From NCBI GenBank assembly GCA_021498095.1, contig JAIZWK010000001.1, positions 2,033,666-2,097,665 on the forward strand: DNA of 64,000 nucleotides, written 5' to 3'. Source of the stretch: Candidatus Harpocratesius repetitus. GTDB taxonomy: Archaea; Asgardarchaeota; Lokiarchaeia; Sigyniarchaeales; Promethearchaeaceae. The notes beneath the pieces are model-generated. The model did no database searches. It was given only the letters and a program-made list of their open reading frames with translations, and was not told the DNA's origin. The position numbers were made by a program, and so were the translations under genes. Positions 45,062 through 54,023 of the stretch are shown piece after piece; the stretch's first letter is position 1, and the number at the start of each line of letters is the position of its first letter.

Positions 45062-45418
45062 ATGAGCGATGATGAAGAATTAAAAAAACTGAGAGCACAG
45101 CGCATGGCTGAGTTGCAAAACAAACAAGCGCAGCAACAACAGCAAGAAGCATTGCAGCAACAACAGAAGCAAGCTTTAGAAGCGCAAAAACAGATGCTTC
45201 TCATGCATATCTTATCATCTGAGGCTAGATCCAGATTAGCTAATATAAAATTGGCTCGACCTGAATTTGGAGCAAATATTGAACTTCAATTAATTCAAGC
45301 ATATCAATCAGGAGCATTACATGGTAAAACACCCATGTCAGATGAATTTTTTAAAAGCCTACTCATGCAACTTCAAAACCGAACCAAAAAACGAACTGGA
45401 AAAATTGTTTTTAAATAA
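45062..45418 (+). CDS. PDCD5 family DNA-binding/ribosome-linked protein
   Basis: The 118-residue protein has the N-terminal KKLRAQRMAELQNKQAQQQQ helix and a three-helix core (LLMHILSSEARSRLANIKLA, ANIELQLIQAYQSG, FFKSLLMQLQ). This is the archaeal homologue of human PDCD5. The gene follows S19e and precedes L39e as in many archaea, with a GGTGAGG ribosome-binding site. The glutamine run (about 21-40) is longer than usual. It is thought to act around ribosome or chaperonin function. Confidence 0.93.
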   Translation: MSDDEELKKLRAQRMAELQNKQAQQQQQEALQQQQKQALEAQKQMLLMHILSSEARSRLANIKLARPEFGANIELQLIQAYQSGALHGKTPMSDEFFKSLLMQLQNRTKKRTGKIVFK

Positions 45419-45489
45419 AAAAATAAATTGAAAAAAAAATCAAAAATAGAAAGAAATGAATATAAAAATAACAAAAAAAAGTGAAAAAA

Positions 45490-45648
45490 ATGGCTAGAAA
45501 TAAAGACTTACCCCGTAAAATACGCTTGATGAAGCATAAAAAGAAAAGTGGGAATATTCCGACTTGGGTGACTATGAAAACTAAAGGAAAAGTTCGTTGG
45601 ACTCCATTTAGCCGACGAAACTGGAGAACACAGCGATTAAAATCATAA
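45490..45648 (+). CDS. rpl39e: 50S ribosomal protein L39e
   Basis: The 52-codon frame from ATG at 45490 reads ARNKDLPRKIRLMKHKKKSG and ends RNWRTQRLKS, typical of L39e (one Trp-Arg-Arg pattern near the end, very basic). It lines the peptide exit tunnel. It is too short for many ORF callers but belongs to the superoperon between PDCD5 and L31e. Confidence 0.95.
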   Translation: MARNKDLPRKIRLMKHKKKSGNIPTWVTMKTKGKVRWTPFSRRNWRTQRLKS

Positions 45649-45687
45649 TCGATTTTCGTATTCTCTTTATCAGGATGATGAATTAAG

Positions 45688-46188
45688 ATGGCAAAAAAGA
45701 AAGTTATTAAGAAAATTAAAACTGAAGATAATCAACTTAAAGCTGTAAAAGTAGATAAGCGCGTTGAGCGTGAAGAACAGAAAAAGAAGGAAGAAGAAGC
45801 AAGAAAGCAAGCAGAAGCTAAAAAAGAAGTAGATGCCTTCGATTTAGATGAAGTACCTGAAGGTGAAGAAGAACTTAGTGAAATTGAACAAGAAATTGCT
45901 GAAGCAGAAGAAGCAGAATTCGAAGAAGAAATTCAAGAAGAAAGATTCTATGTTGTTCCGCTTGCAAAAAAGGGATTTGAACGCGCCCCTCGCTGGAAAG
46001 CTTCTAAAAAGGCCATTAAAGTACTTCAAGAATTTTTAACCCGTCATATGAAACCTGAAGGACCTGTATATATTTCCCCAGAATTGAATGAACGAATTTG
46101 GGAAAATGGAATCAAACATCCTCCTCGGAAAGTACGTGTTCGGGTTACAAAAAGTGTTGATGGGATTGTTCGTGCATATCTAGCATAG
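45688..46188 (+). CDS. rpl31e: 50S ribosomal protein L31e with an 80-residue charged N-terminal extension
   Basis: Residues ~85-166 are ordinary L31e: ERFYVVPLAKKGFERAPRWK, KKAIKVLQEFLTRHM and KVRVRVTKSVDGIVRAYLA. Before it lies a Lys-rich segment (AKKKVIKKIKTEDNQLK) and then a Glu-rich coiled-coil-like stretch (EVPEGEEELSEIEQEIAEAE). Archaeal L31e proteins are usually about 80-100 residues. The extension is in frame and begins at the only ATG with a good leader, so it is real in this sequence. It might contact rRNA or an assembly factor near the exit tunnel. Confidence 0.9.
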   Translation: MAKKKVIKKIKTEDNQLKAVKVDKRVEREEQKKKEEEARKQAEAKKEVDAFDLDEVPEGEEELSEIEQEIAEAEEAEFEEEIQEERFYVVPLAKKGFERAPRWKASKKAIKVLQEFLTRHMKPEGPVYISPELNERIWENGIKHPPRKVRVRVTKSVDGIVRAYLA

Positions 46189-46271
46189 ATTCATCTGAGA
46201 TATGCTTTAACCTTATCCTAAATTTAACTATTTTTTCTTTTCTCCTTAATATGACAGAGCTTTGATTCAAT

Positions 46272-46946
46272 ATGCCGATAAAAAAAGAAAACATTTTTGG
46301 AGGGCCAAATATCGGAGTATATTTAGCCATGAATAATGCTTATTTTCTCCATCCACCTAAAATTAATCCTAAAATCCTTGAATTCGTAAAAGAAATTCGA
46401 TCAGATATGGTTTCGATTGAAACATTTATCGGAGGTGGCGCTGTCATTGGATCCTATGTGGCAATGAATTCATTTGGAATTATTGTACCTCATAATATTT
46501 TTGACTCAGAATTAGAAGTTTTACGAGCGAATATGACTCACGAATTTCAAATTTCTGTTGTTGAGACTGATTTAAATGCATTTGGGAACTTAATTTTATG
46601 TAATGATCATGGTGCGATAATATCACCAAAAATTGGAGAAGCAAAGGATGTTATTTCAAAAGCACTTAAAGTTCCTGTTAGAGTTTTGGGTTTTGCTGGA
46701 TCCAACTTACCTGGAGCTTGTGGATTAGCCAACAATAAAGGTGTTTTAGTCCATCCGATGATTGATGAACATGATGCCGAAATTATTGCAGATACTTTAA
46801 AAGTTGAAATTGATGTCTCTACGATTAACACAGGTAATCCTTATTTAGGTGGAGGAGCTATTGTAAATGACTATGGAGCTCTTTTTGGGCGCGATTCAAC
46901 CGGACCAGAAATCCAACGATTACTTGAAGTATTGCAAATTGAATAA
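46272..46946 (+). CDS. eif6: Translation initiation factor 6 (aIF6)
   Basis: The 224-residue protein has the five-fold repeat pattern of IF6 pentein: NIFGGPNIGVYLAMNN, VIGSYVAMNSFGIIVP, GNLILCNDHGAIISP, GACGLANNKGVLVHP and GGGAIVNDYGALFG. Each repeat has the short G-x-x-N/H turn. It binds the large subunit and blocks joining with the small subunit until release. Position between L31e and LX is the standard archaeal order. Length is as expected. Confidence 0.96.
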   Translation: MPIKKENIFGGPNIGVYLAMNNAYFLHPPKINPKILEFVKEIRSDMVSIETFIGGGAVIGSYVAMNSFGIIVPHNIFDSELEVLRANMTHEFQISVVETDLNAFGNLILCNDHGAIISPKIGEAKDVISKALKVPVRVLGFAGSNLPGACGLANNKGVLVHPMIDEHDAEIIADTLKVEIDVSTINTGNPYLGGGAIVNDYGALFGRDSTGPEIQRLLEVLQIE

Positions 46947-47020
46947 CCAAAAGAATAATCAAAAAAAATTAAAATCATGATTCTTTTTTAAAATTAATAT
47001 TTAGCACAATGTGAAAGATT

Positions 47021-47257
47021 ATGGCAAACTCTGAAGTAAAAATCTATAAAATCACAGGAAAATATGTTAAAAAACATCAAAAATTTAAATTTACTAAATA
47101 TGTTCGGGCGCTCACACCAGAAAATGCTTTGGATAAAGTACTTGGTGCAATTACCTCCCAGCGTATTTTACGCAGAAAAATCGAAATTGTTGAAAATACT
47201 GAAGTATCTTTGGATGAATGCCCAGATTTATATATTCGAGGACTTGCAAATCTATAA
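47021..47257 (+). CDS. rplX: 50S ribosomal protein LX (L18Ae/L20e)
   Basis: The 78-residue protein reads VKIYKITGKYVKKHQKFKFT then ENALDKVLGAITSQRILRRK, matching archaeal LX (L18a). It binds at the large-subunit base near IF6, and the gene follows IF6 in most archaea. Length fits the family. Confidence 0.93.
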   Translation: MANSEVKIYKITGKYVKKHQKFKFTKYVRALTPENALDKVLGAITSQRILRRKIEIVENTEVSLDECPDLYIRGLANL

Positions 47258-47441
47258 TTCTAATTGAATGAGATCATTTTGCAGAACCAAAATAAACTTG
47301 GTTAAAAAACTCTTCTTCTTTTTTAATTCTTCTTTCATTTTTCATTTTAAAGGATTTAGATTCACAAAAATTCAAATTAGGAATCAAAGTTCAATAATGA
47401 TTCCCAGAACTATCAATAACCTTTCCAAATACTGATAAACA

Positions 47442-47867
47442 ATGAGCCAACATACAGATAAAGCCCCTATAGATATACAACAACTTATTTATATTTATCA
47501 AGTTTTACAAGACCAACAAGCAGCGATAATTGATCAGTTAAATCTTTTAGACACCCAGATTCATGGTGTGAAAACTGCTTTAACAAGCATGCAAGGTTTA
47601 AAACAAGTCGATAAAGAACATGAGATTATTATAAATATTGGTGTAAATGCCTACACCTATGCAAAAATTATTGATCCTAATAAAATATTAATATCTGTTG
47701 GGAAAGATATAGTGATCGAAAAATCTATTGATGATGCGATTGTAACAATGAGTGAAATACAGAAAAAATACGAAAATATTCGAGAAAAATTAAATCAAAA
47801 TCATCGAGAGATAAGTTTAAAATTAAAAGAGATCCAACCGATTATCGATCAAACCTATAAACGTTGA
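47442..47867 (+). CDS. pfdA: Prefoldin subunit alpha
   Basis: The 141-residue protein has the coiled-coil/beta/coiled-coil plan of prefoldin alpha: an N-terminal coil (LIYIYQVLQDQQAAIIDQLN), a middle with INIGVNAYTYAKIIDPNKIL and a C-terminal coil (KKYENIREKLNQNHREISLK). The hexamer with beta subunits holds unfolded proteins for the thermosome. It lies between LX and FtsY, a conserved archaeal spacing; the 184-bp space upstream could hold a separate promoter. Confidence 0.93.
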   Translation: MSQHTDKAPIDIQQLIYIYQVLQDQQAAIIDQLNLLDTQIHGVKTALTSMQGLKQVDKEHEIIINIGVNAYTYAKIIDPNKILISVGKDIVIEKSIDDAIVTMSEIQKKYENIREKLNQNHREISLKLKEIQPIIDQTYKR

Positions 47868-47896
47868 AATATGGAAATTAAGGAGGAAATTTCTAG

Positions 47897-48799
47897 ATGT
47901 TTTCAAAATTGCGTAAAGGGCTATCTTCAGTATTGAAAGTAACTCTAAATGACAAAAATATGGATAAAGTTCTTACTGATTTAAAATTAACATTATTAAA
48001 AAATGATGTAGCTGTTTTTGCGGCTGAAAAAATTGTCGAAGAAACAAAAGAACTGCTTGTTGGTACAGAGGTAGGAGCTTTTAGTAAAAAAAATTTACTT
48101 CGCACAACAGTTGAAAAAGCAATTTATACATTACTAAATGTTGAAAATCAATTTGATTTGATAGATAAAATAAAAAATCGGCTTAATCCAAGAAAACCAT
48201 TTGTAATAATGGTTTTAGGGGTAAATGGGACTGGAAAAACAACAACAATTGCAAAATTAGTAAAATTATTAAAAAAAAAAGAAATTTCTGTCGTTGTCGC
48301 TGCAGCGGATACATTTCGTGCAGGTGCTATTGAGCAATTATCTCAACATATGAAAAATCTCAATACAAAACTAATAAAACAAAAATATAAAGCAGATCCT
48401 GCTTCAGTGGCATATGATGCTATTGATCATGCAATAGCAAAGAAAATTCAAACTGTAATCATAGATACAAGCGGTAGGCAAGTTACGAATTTTAATTTAA
48501 TTGAAGAATTAAAGAAAATAAAACGAATTAATGATCCTGATCTCATTCTCTTTATTGGAGATTCATTGGCTGGTAATGATGTCTTATTTCAAGCTGAAAA
48601 GTTTAATGAAGCTGTTGGAATTGATGCCAGTATCATTACTAAGTTAGATGCTGATGCAAAAGGCGGTGCAGCTCTCTCCATTGCATATATAACAAAAAAA
48701 CCAATTATTTATATTGGTGTGGGTCAAGGATATGATGATCTAATACCATTTGATCCTGATTGGTTTATTGAGAAATTGATTGGCAAAAAAAGTAAATAA
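47897..48799 (+). CDS. ftsY: Signal recognition particle receptor FtsY
   Basis: The 300-residue GTPase has G1 GVNGTGKTTT, the I-box/G2 ADTFRAGAIEQL, G3 DTSGRQ, G4 TKLDADAKGG and G5 GVGQGYDDL. An N-terminal four-helix N domain precedes them. It docks ribosome-SRP complexes at the membrane. The acidic A domain found in bacteria is absent, as in other archaea. A strong AAGGAGGAAA site lies 10 bases before the ATG and fixes the start. It precedes secE. Confidence 0.96.
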   Translation: MFSKLRKGLSSVLKVTLNDKNMDKVLTDLKLTLLKNDVAVFAAEKIVEETKELLVGTEVGAFSKKNLLRTTVEKAIYTLLNVENQFDLIDKIKNRLNPRKPFVIMVLGVNGTGKTTTIAKLVKLLKKKEISVVVAAADTFRAGAIEQLSQHMKNLNTKLIKQKYKADPASVAYDAIDHAIAKKIQTVIIDTSGRQVTNFNLIEELKKIKRINDPDLILFIGDSLAGNDVLFQAEKFNEAVGIDASIITKLDADAKGGAALSIAYITKKPIIYIGVGQGYDDLIPFDPDWFIEKLIGKKSK

Positions 48800-48869
48800 T
48801 AACGATCCACAAATACTCTTATCAAAAATATTTTAATTCATAAAAAATTGGTAAAGGTGAAGAATTCTC

Positions 48870-49076
48870 ATGTCAGTTGCAAAGAATAGTCCTAGTGAGA
48901 CGATGAATAAATTTCAACGATTTTGGCTAAATATCAAGCGTATTATTAAAATTTCAACAAAACCTACGAAAAAGGAATTTTTTACTATGGTTAAAGTTGC
49001 TTCGATTGGTATGGCGATTATTGGAGGCCTTTACTATATCGTTCAATTGATTTCAAGTTTACTTTCTAATAATTAA
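48870..49076 (+). CDS. secE: Preprotein translocase subunit SecE (Sec61 gamma)
   Basis: The 68-residue protein reads FQRFWLNIKRIIKISTKPTK then EFFTMVKVASIGMAIIGGLY, with one membrane helix near 45-65. This is the SecE clamp around SecY. It follows ftsY by 71 bp; in many archaea secE instead precedes nusG, so the pairing with FtsY is notable. It ends the superoperon before a dead transposon. Confidence 0.92.
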   Translation: MSVAKNSPSETMNKFQRFWLNIKRIIKISTKPTKKEFFTMVKVASIGMAIIGGLYYIVQLISSLLSNN

Positions 49077-49154
49077 ACAATTAAAATACTTTTTTCCTAT
49101 ATTTTGAGAATTTCTTAATTCCCATGATTCTCAGTTTTGTCTTTTTTCTAATAA

Positions 49155-50491
49155 TCACATAACGGCTACCCCTCCTGTTAATAAACAAGAAATTGATTTA
49201 GATACGGTTTGGAAAGAAATATTCACTTGATTAAGAACCTGATCCAATATTTTTGGTTCATCACGAATAATAAAATAGAAAATCAATAATTCGTTCCATA
49301 TTTCCATTGATCGTCGTCCTCGAAAATCAATAAGTTTTTTAAGCGCACTGAACTCTTTTTCGATAAGGTTGGAGGTTATGTGCATATTTCGAAATTGCTT
49401 GAGGATTATCTTCATTGCGGTGCCCACCACAGTAGAACTTCCACCAAGAGCAGTTATCCAACCTTTTTTTCTGTCATGATTGAAAACATGCACTTTCCAT
49501 CCCTTTTTAGCAGATTTTGCTGGAGGTCGACCACGAGGTTTCCTGTTTTCTGCCTTTTCTTTCTTTTCTGCCGCAATAATATGTTTGGAACGGTTTTTAC
49601 TCCCCTTTTTCGACCACGCTTTCGATTGCCTAAGCTCTCTTTGGTTGTTTTTACATGTCCTATAAACCATCCAAATGTTGTAGTAATTTCATTCGTTGTT
49701 TTAAAGATTGTTTTAGAAACGTCAAACTCATCATACGAATAGATTTCTACGATAATTCTCCTGTACGGAGGTTTGTGAATATGTCTTACATGTGTGAGAT
49801 TTTTGCCTAATTTCCTTGCTACCCCTACATATACTTGAAATCCATCAGATATCAAGAGTTGTAGGCCATATAATAAACGATCTGCACAATTCTTGACAAT
49901 TTCGAATATTATTGCTTTAGTTCGCTTTTTAACTAACTCGACTGCCATAATTTTGTTATTTCCACTCACTACAACAATCAAATACCATGTTTTCCTTCCG
50001 ATTTTGAGAAATGTTTCATCGATAAACAAGCAATTACTCCGTCTCCGCTTAGTCTTAAAATATTTCTTGTGTTTAATCGAATTTGAGACTAATTTAATAA
50101 CTTGTAATAGAAGCCTCGAAGTGGTCGATCTTTTTAATTGCAATCTTCTCGATAAAGATTTTACATTTAATCGTCCTCTTTTGAGTGATTAAGAGATGAT
50201 CGTCTTGATATCGGTTTTCAATTCTTTGAAGAAGCGACTAGTATGCGGATAGAAACATCTTCCGCATGTAGTGCAAACAAATTGCTGTGGAGAACCTTTA
50301 ACGCTTGTATCTTGGCTATTCTTAGTCAATATATGAACTTCTTCACCGTCTTTTTCATTTGGACAACATATTTTCACATAATCAGTAATGATTTTAGTCC
50401 CAATTGAAATATTTAGTGGAATACATAATCCATCAACCGGAAGTGTATCAATTTCACACGATCTTGACATGATATGGAACGTAACATACAA
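49155..50491 (-). pseudogene. Dead zinc-ribbon DDE transposase
   Basis: From 50491 the minus strand reads a zinc ribbon (ICCPNEKDGEEV then CTTCGRCFYPHTS) and meets an in-frame TAA at 50191-50189. It then continues in the same frame with LKRSTTSRLLLQVIKL, CLFIDETFLKIG (first Asp) and LISDGFQVY (second Asp). Near 49600, at a run of A/G (GAAAAAGGGGAG), it shifts frame into SKNRSKHIIAAEKKEKAEN and on to NLIEKEFSALKK (Glu). The parts join into one DDE transposase of the same broad type as, but clearly different from, the 30048 element. One stop and one frameshift inactivate it. Ends were not found. Confidence 0.8.
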
Positions 50492-50507
50492 AACAATTAC
50501 ATGAAGA

Positions 50508-51860
50508 TTAAAGAAAATCCTTAAAGTAATACAATTCTATGCTCGTTGGATCTTCAACTTTTAGATTTTTATCGATATTTACCGCTACGATATGCTTAAT
50601 TCGATGTTTTATTGCTTCATCAAGAAATCTTTGAGTAACTACTCCATCAATTATTAAAGTCTTCATATTAGAATTCATTTCTTCAAAAATCTTAACATTG
50701 CTTGTACGGTAAATTTCTTGGTATTGATCATTTAAAGCTACAGCAATATTACTTGAGATTATTTCTTTCACTATAGGTGAAATTTTATCTTTTGGAAGAG
50801 AAATTCTTGGTCTTTCATATTTATCTCGTTCTCGCGTTGAACGACGCATACTTCGATCTTGTTTGGAACCACGATAACTTTTTTCCGATGCCATACCTCG
50901 ACGAGTTCGGATTTGTTTATCTCTTCCTTGACGTTGAGAACTTGAATTCATCCTTCCACTTAAAGATCTGGAATGATTCAGATTTTTTTTTGAAGTTTGA
51001 GGCAAAACTGCTTTTTCACTCCGCTTTCTTCTTTCTTTAAGTAAATCAGAAACAAGACGTTTATTTTGTAAACAACTTACTAATTCTTTTGGGATTAATT
51101 CTTCAACTTCTTTATTAGGTGGTGCTCGAGCATAATATTTAATCTTTGATACTTGTAATAACTCATTAAGTATCATATCTCCTCCACGATCTCCGTCTAA
51201 AAATGCAGTGCACTCTTTTTCTTGAGTCAAATCTACAATTACTTTTGGAATTGATGTTCCATTTACAGCAACTGTATTTCTTACTCCAATTTTTAGTAAT
51301 TGTTGAATATCATTTCGGCCTTCAACAATAATAACTTCATCTGCCTCTTCAATTTTATCTCCAGCAGGAAGTCCATTCCAAGTTATTACAGATTCTTTCT
51401 CTAATTCAATATTAATTTTTTCTGAAATTGAATTTCGATCAGCAGTATCTGCCTTCCAGTCTTTTAACAATTCTTTTGCGCGAGCTTCAATTTGAGCAAG
51501 TTTTGATTTTCGTAAGTCTTTAATCTCTTTTAACTGAAGAGATGCTCTACATGGACCTACTCGATCAACAGTTTCTAATGTAGCGGCTAAGATTGCTGTT
51601 TCAGTACGATCAAGGCTTGAAGGAATAATTATTTCACCTGTTGTTATGCCTTTTTCAGAAGAAGCGTTAACGATAATTCTTCCGATTCTTCCTGTTTTTT
51701 GAAGTTCACGTAATTCTAAAGAGTCTAAAAGACCTTCTGTTTGACCAAACAGCGCCCCAACAACATCTTGAACTTCTACAACTCCATTAACTGTAAAATT
51801 TGCAACTATATTGTATTTTGCACTAGTTTGATCAATACTTTCATTAATTCCTTTTGTCAT
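50508..51860 (-). CDS. dnaG: DnaG-type primase (archaeal)
   Basis: The 450-residue protein has a TOPRIM domain near 165-275: IIVEGRNDIQQLLKIGV, AVNGTSI, CTAFLDGDRGGDMIL with its acidic triad. N- and C-terminal archaeal DnaG-like regions surround it (GKITTGEI-type ITTGEIIIPSSLDRTETAIL; MKTLIIDGVVTQRFLDEAIK). In archaea DnaG is linked to RNA degradation with the exosome and Csl4, in addition to primase-like activity. An Arg/Ser-rich insertion (about 290-355, including SLSGRMNSSSQRQG) with low complexity is unusual. It is monocistronic and divergent to a long gene-poor gap. Confidence 0.93.
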   Translation of the reverse strand: MTKGINESIDQTSAKYNIVANFTVNGVVEVQDVVGALFGQTEGLLDSLELRELQKTGRIGRIIVNASSEKGITTGEIIIPSSLDRTETAILAATLETVDRVGPCRASLQLKEIKDLRKSKLAQIEARAKELLKDWKADTADRNSISEKINIELEKESVITWNGLPAGDKIEEADEVIIVEGRNDIQQLLKIGVRNTVAVNGTSIPKVIVDLTQEKECTAFLDGDRGGDMILNELLQVSKIKYYARAPPNKEVEELIPKELVSCLQNKRLVSDLLKERRKRSEKAVLPQTSKKNLNHSRSLSGRMNSSSQRQGRDKQIRTRRGMASEKSYRGSKQDRSMRRSTRERDKYERPRISLPKDKISPIVKEIISSNIAVALNDQYQEIYRTSNVKIFEEMNSNMKTLIIDGVVTQRFLDEAIKHRIKHIVAVNIDKNLKVEDPTSIELYYFKDFL

Positions 51861-52732
51861 AATATATTCACTGTTTCTTTTGTTTTATGAGTTGCAAGAA
51901 AATACAATTGTTATTAGAAAAAGCAGAAAAATGATGATAAAGTCTACCAAAACCCTTTGATTTTTAATGTCTTTTTCGTATATTACCTCTATAAATTGAT
52001 AACTCTAAAGTGATTCTAATAATAGACATTTATCTAAGATAAATTCAAGACTATTTTAAGGGATTATCTTAAGATATTCATAATTCTCAAATTTAACTTT
52101 GATTCTTTATTTATCATTCGAAGTTTGATTTGATCTATACTTTATTCTTTCGGAATTTGATGATTCCATTAATTTCTTTAGAGTAATTAACCTTTTAGTA
52201 ATATTAACCAATGATATTGATTGTATTGTGAATGAAGATTATCAATCGTAATATGTTGAATTTATTTCAACTTCAGGTAATATATGATATTTTGCATATT
52301 TCAACCAAAGGGAATTATAATTTTTCTTCCTTTTCTAATTATATACTTCCTTGCTTAATTTGTATATTTTTTATTTTTATCCTCAATGTAATTATTATCT
52401 ATTTTATTGTGGTAATAATTGATTTGGATTATTTTTGTTATATTAGTTATAATTGTGATATGTGATGTGATAAGGATAATAGATGAAATATAAGAGTTAT
52501 TTGAATATTTATCTATTAACATTCACGTTGAACACAGAACCTTTCTGACTTTTGTTCGTTATTAAGTTCAGAATGTTTCTTAAGTGAACCGTGAATTTTC
52601 TTGTATCTGGAGGATATTTATCCTCAATATTATAAAATTTATTTATAGATAAAAATATTTGGATAAATTTGAGAGTTATTGAGATATTTTACCATAAAAT
52701 TTGAAATTGTAGTTTCATAAGATAACTAGGAT
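51861..52732. other. Long gene-poor gap (about 870 bp)
   Basis: It contains the dnaG promoter on the left and the ArsA/Get3 promoter on the right. A 77-codon hydrophobic frame at 52232-52465 is almost certainly a by-product of A+T richness. A foldable element at 52521-52596 is listed separately. No tRNA, rRNA or repeat was recognised. Confidence 0.4.
52521..52596 (+). other. Foldable 76-nt element upstream of the ArsA/Get3 gene
   Basis: ATTCACG (52521-52527) can pair with CGTGAAT (52590-52596), exactly 7 bp, and TTCTGA (52543-52548) with TCAGAA. A 7-bp closing stem and 76-nt length recall a tRNA, but the T-loop consensus GTTCRANYC is missing and the arms do not fit, so at most it is a relic or another structured RNA. 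Confidence 0.2.
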
Positions 52733-53962
52733 ATGGAAAATATTCTTGTATTTGGTGGAAAAGGAGGAGTCGGAAAATCTTCAATTTCTACTGCAACTGC
52801 TGTACATTTGGCAAGAAAACTCCCTCAAAAGAAAATTTTATTAGTTTCTTTCGATATCGCTCATAATTTATCCGATCTATTTGAAAAGGAGATTGGAAAT
52901 GATATAACACAAATCACTCCTAATTTATTTGTAATTGAACCTGATCCTGATTTGTATGCTTTAAGTTATACGGGTGAATTAACGAAAAAAACGAGAGAGT
53001 TGTTTAAATCATCCAAACTTATGGCAATGATCCCCCAATTGGAGTCGATTGTTGAAGAATCTCTCAGGAGTGAAAACTTACCCCTTGCTATGAAAAATGC
53101 TCTTTTTTTTCAGAGTATTATTGATGCAGAAAATCCTATGCAAGGTATTGGAGAACGAAAGCTTCGATATATTGCTCTTAATCAAAGTAAAGAAACACCT
53201 CTAAATGAACGTGCTTTACTGCCAAAATTTGATATCATGGTTTGTGATTTTCCTCCAACAGGAAATATGATTGCACTTTTCGAAGTTCCTGCTGATCCTT
53301 CACGACGATTGATGAAATTAACCTTAAAAATTATTTCAGTTTTGCAGGATTCTTTAAACAAATTTAAGTCAATAACAAAATGGGCTCAACCCGCAATTTG
53401 GATGGCAAAACATGCAATCAACAAGGAAGCAAAACCTTCAAATCCTCTAGATAAGGAAGATCAACAAAATTTAGCCCAGAATATACTGGATCTTCTTTAT
53501 GAAATGGAAAAACGCAGTGATCGTATTGCAGCTTTATTAAAAGGAATCGGTTCACTTCGGTTAGTGTCTATTCCTGAAAAACCTTCATTTGAAGAAGCAA
53601 AAAGGGCAAAAATACTTTCCGAACCTTTCATTTCAGTAGATGTATTACACATAAACCGTTTGATTCCACCTTCAGAAATGGGAAAAACGCTCTATTTAGA
53701 TAAAATTCTTTCTAGTCAAGAAAAATATCGTCAAAAAATTCATAAAGAATTCCAAGACTTAAAAATATGGGAATCTCATTGGTTGGAAGATGAACCAATC
53801 GGAATTGATGGATTAACTCGTTTAGCTGAAGAGATCTATAAAGATTCTTCTACATTTGAGATTTTAAATCCATTAAATCGTTATTTAAAGAATCCTACAA
53901 CGAAACAAGAAAAAAATCCCCTAAATATTGAAGAACTGCGTCAAAAATGGCGTGAGAGCTAA
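52733..53962 (+). CDS. ArsA/Get3 family ATPase
   Basis: The 409-residue protein has the deviant Walker A FGGKGGVGKSS (residues 7-17), a switch-I-like FDIAHNLSD (D-P-A-H-S-L-S-D in most) and a switch-II-like DFPPTGNMIAL (D-T-A-P-T-G in most). No second ATPase half is present, so it would dimerise like Get3 rather than ArsA. Get3 inserts tail-anchored proteins; ArsA drives arsenite export. The ars genes are 19 kb away, so a membrane-protein targeting role is more likely. It lies 61 bp before ArcS on the same strand. Confidence 0.85.
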   Translation: MENILVFGGKGGVGKSSISTATAVHLARKLPQKKILLVSFDIAHNLSDLFEKEIGNDITQITPNLFVIEPDPDLYALSYTGELTKKTRELFKSSKLMAMIPQLESIVEESLRSENLPLAMKNALFFQSIIDAENPMQGIGERKLRYIALNQSKETPLNERALLPKFDIMVCDFPPTGNMIALFEVPADPSRRLMKLTLKIISVLQDSLNKFKSITKWAQPAIWMAKHAINKEAKPSNPLDKEDQQNLAQNILDLLYEMEKRSDRIAALLKGIGSLRLVSIPEKPSFEEAKRAKILSEPFISVDVLHINRLIPPSEMGKTLYLDKILSSQEKYRQKIHKEFQDLKIWESHWLEDEPIGIDGLTRLAEEIYKDSSTFEILNPLNRYLKNPTTKQEKNPLNIEELRQKWRES

Positions 53963-54023
53963 GATATTAAAAGTAAGCTGAATTCCAAAATTTTTTTGAT
54001 GATCTCGCTTTTATTTTCTTGAT

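Noticed and set aside
49155..50491. The transposase as a functional frameshift-expressed (ORFAB-type) gene
   Set aside because: Besides the frame change at the A/G run there is an in-frame TAA at 50191-50189 in the N-terminal part, so a complete enzyme is not made.
52232..52465. A 77-codon hydrophobic reading frame (possible small membrane protein)
   Set aside because: It lies in very A+T-rich DNA, has no clear ribosome-binding site and reads as repetitive Ile/Phe/Tyr. Chance frames of this kind are expected here.
32322..53962. The ArsA/Get3-like ATPase as the pump motor of the arsenic genes
   Set aside because: It lies about 19 kb from arsR/acr3, and Acr3 works without an ATPase. The single ATPase half fits Get3 better.
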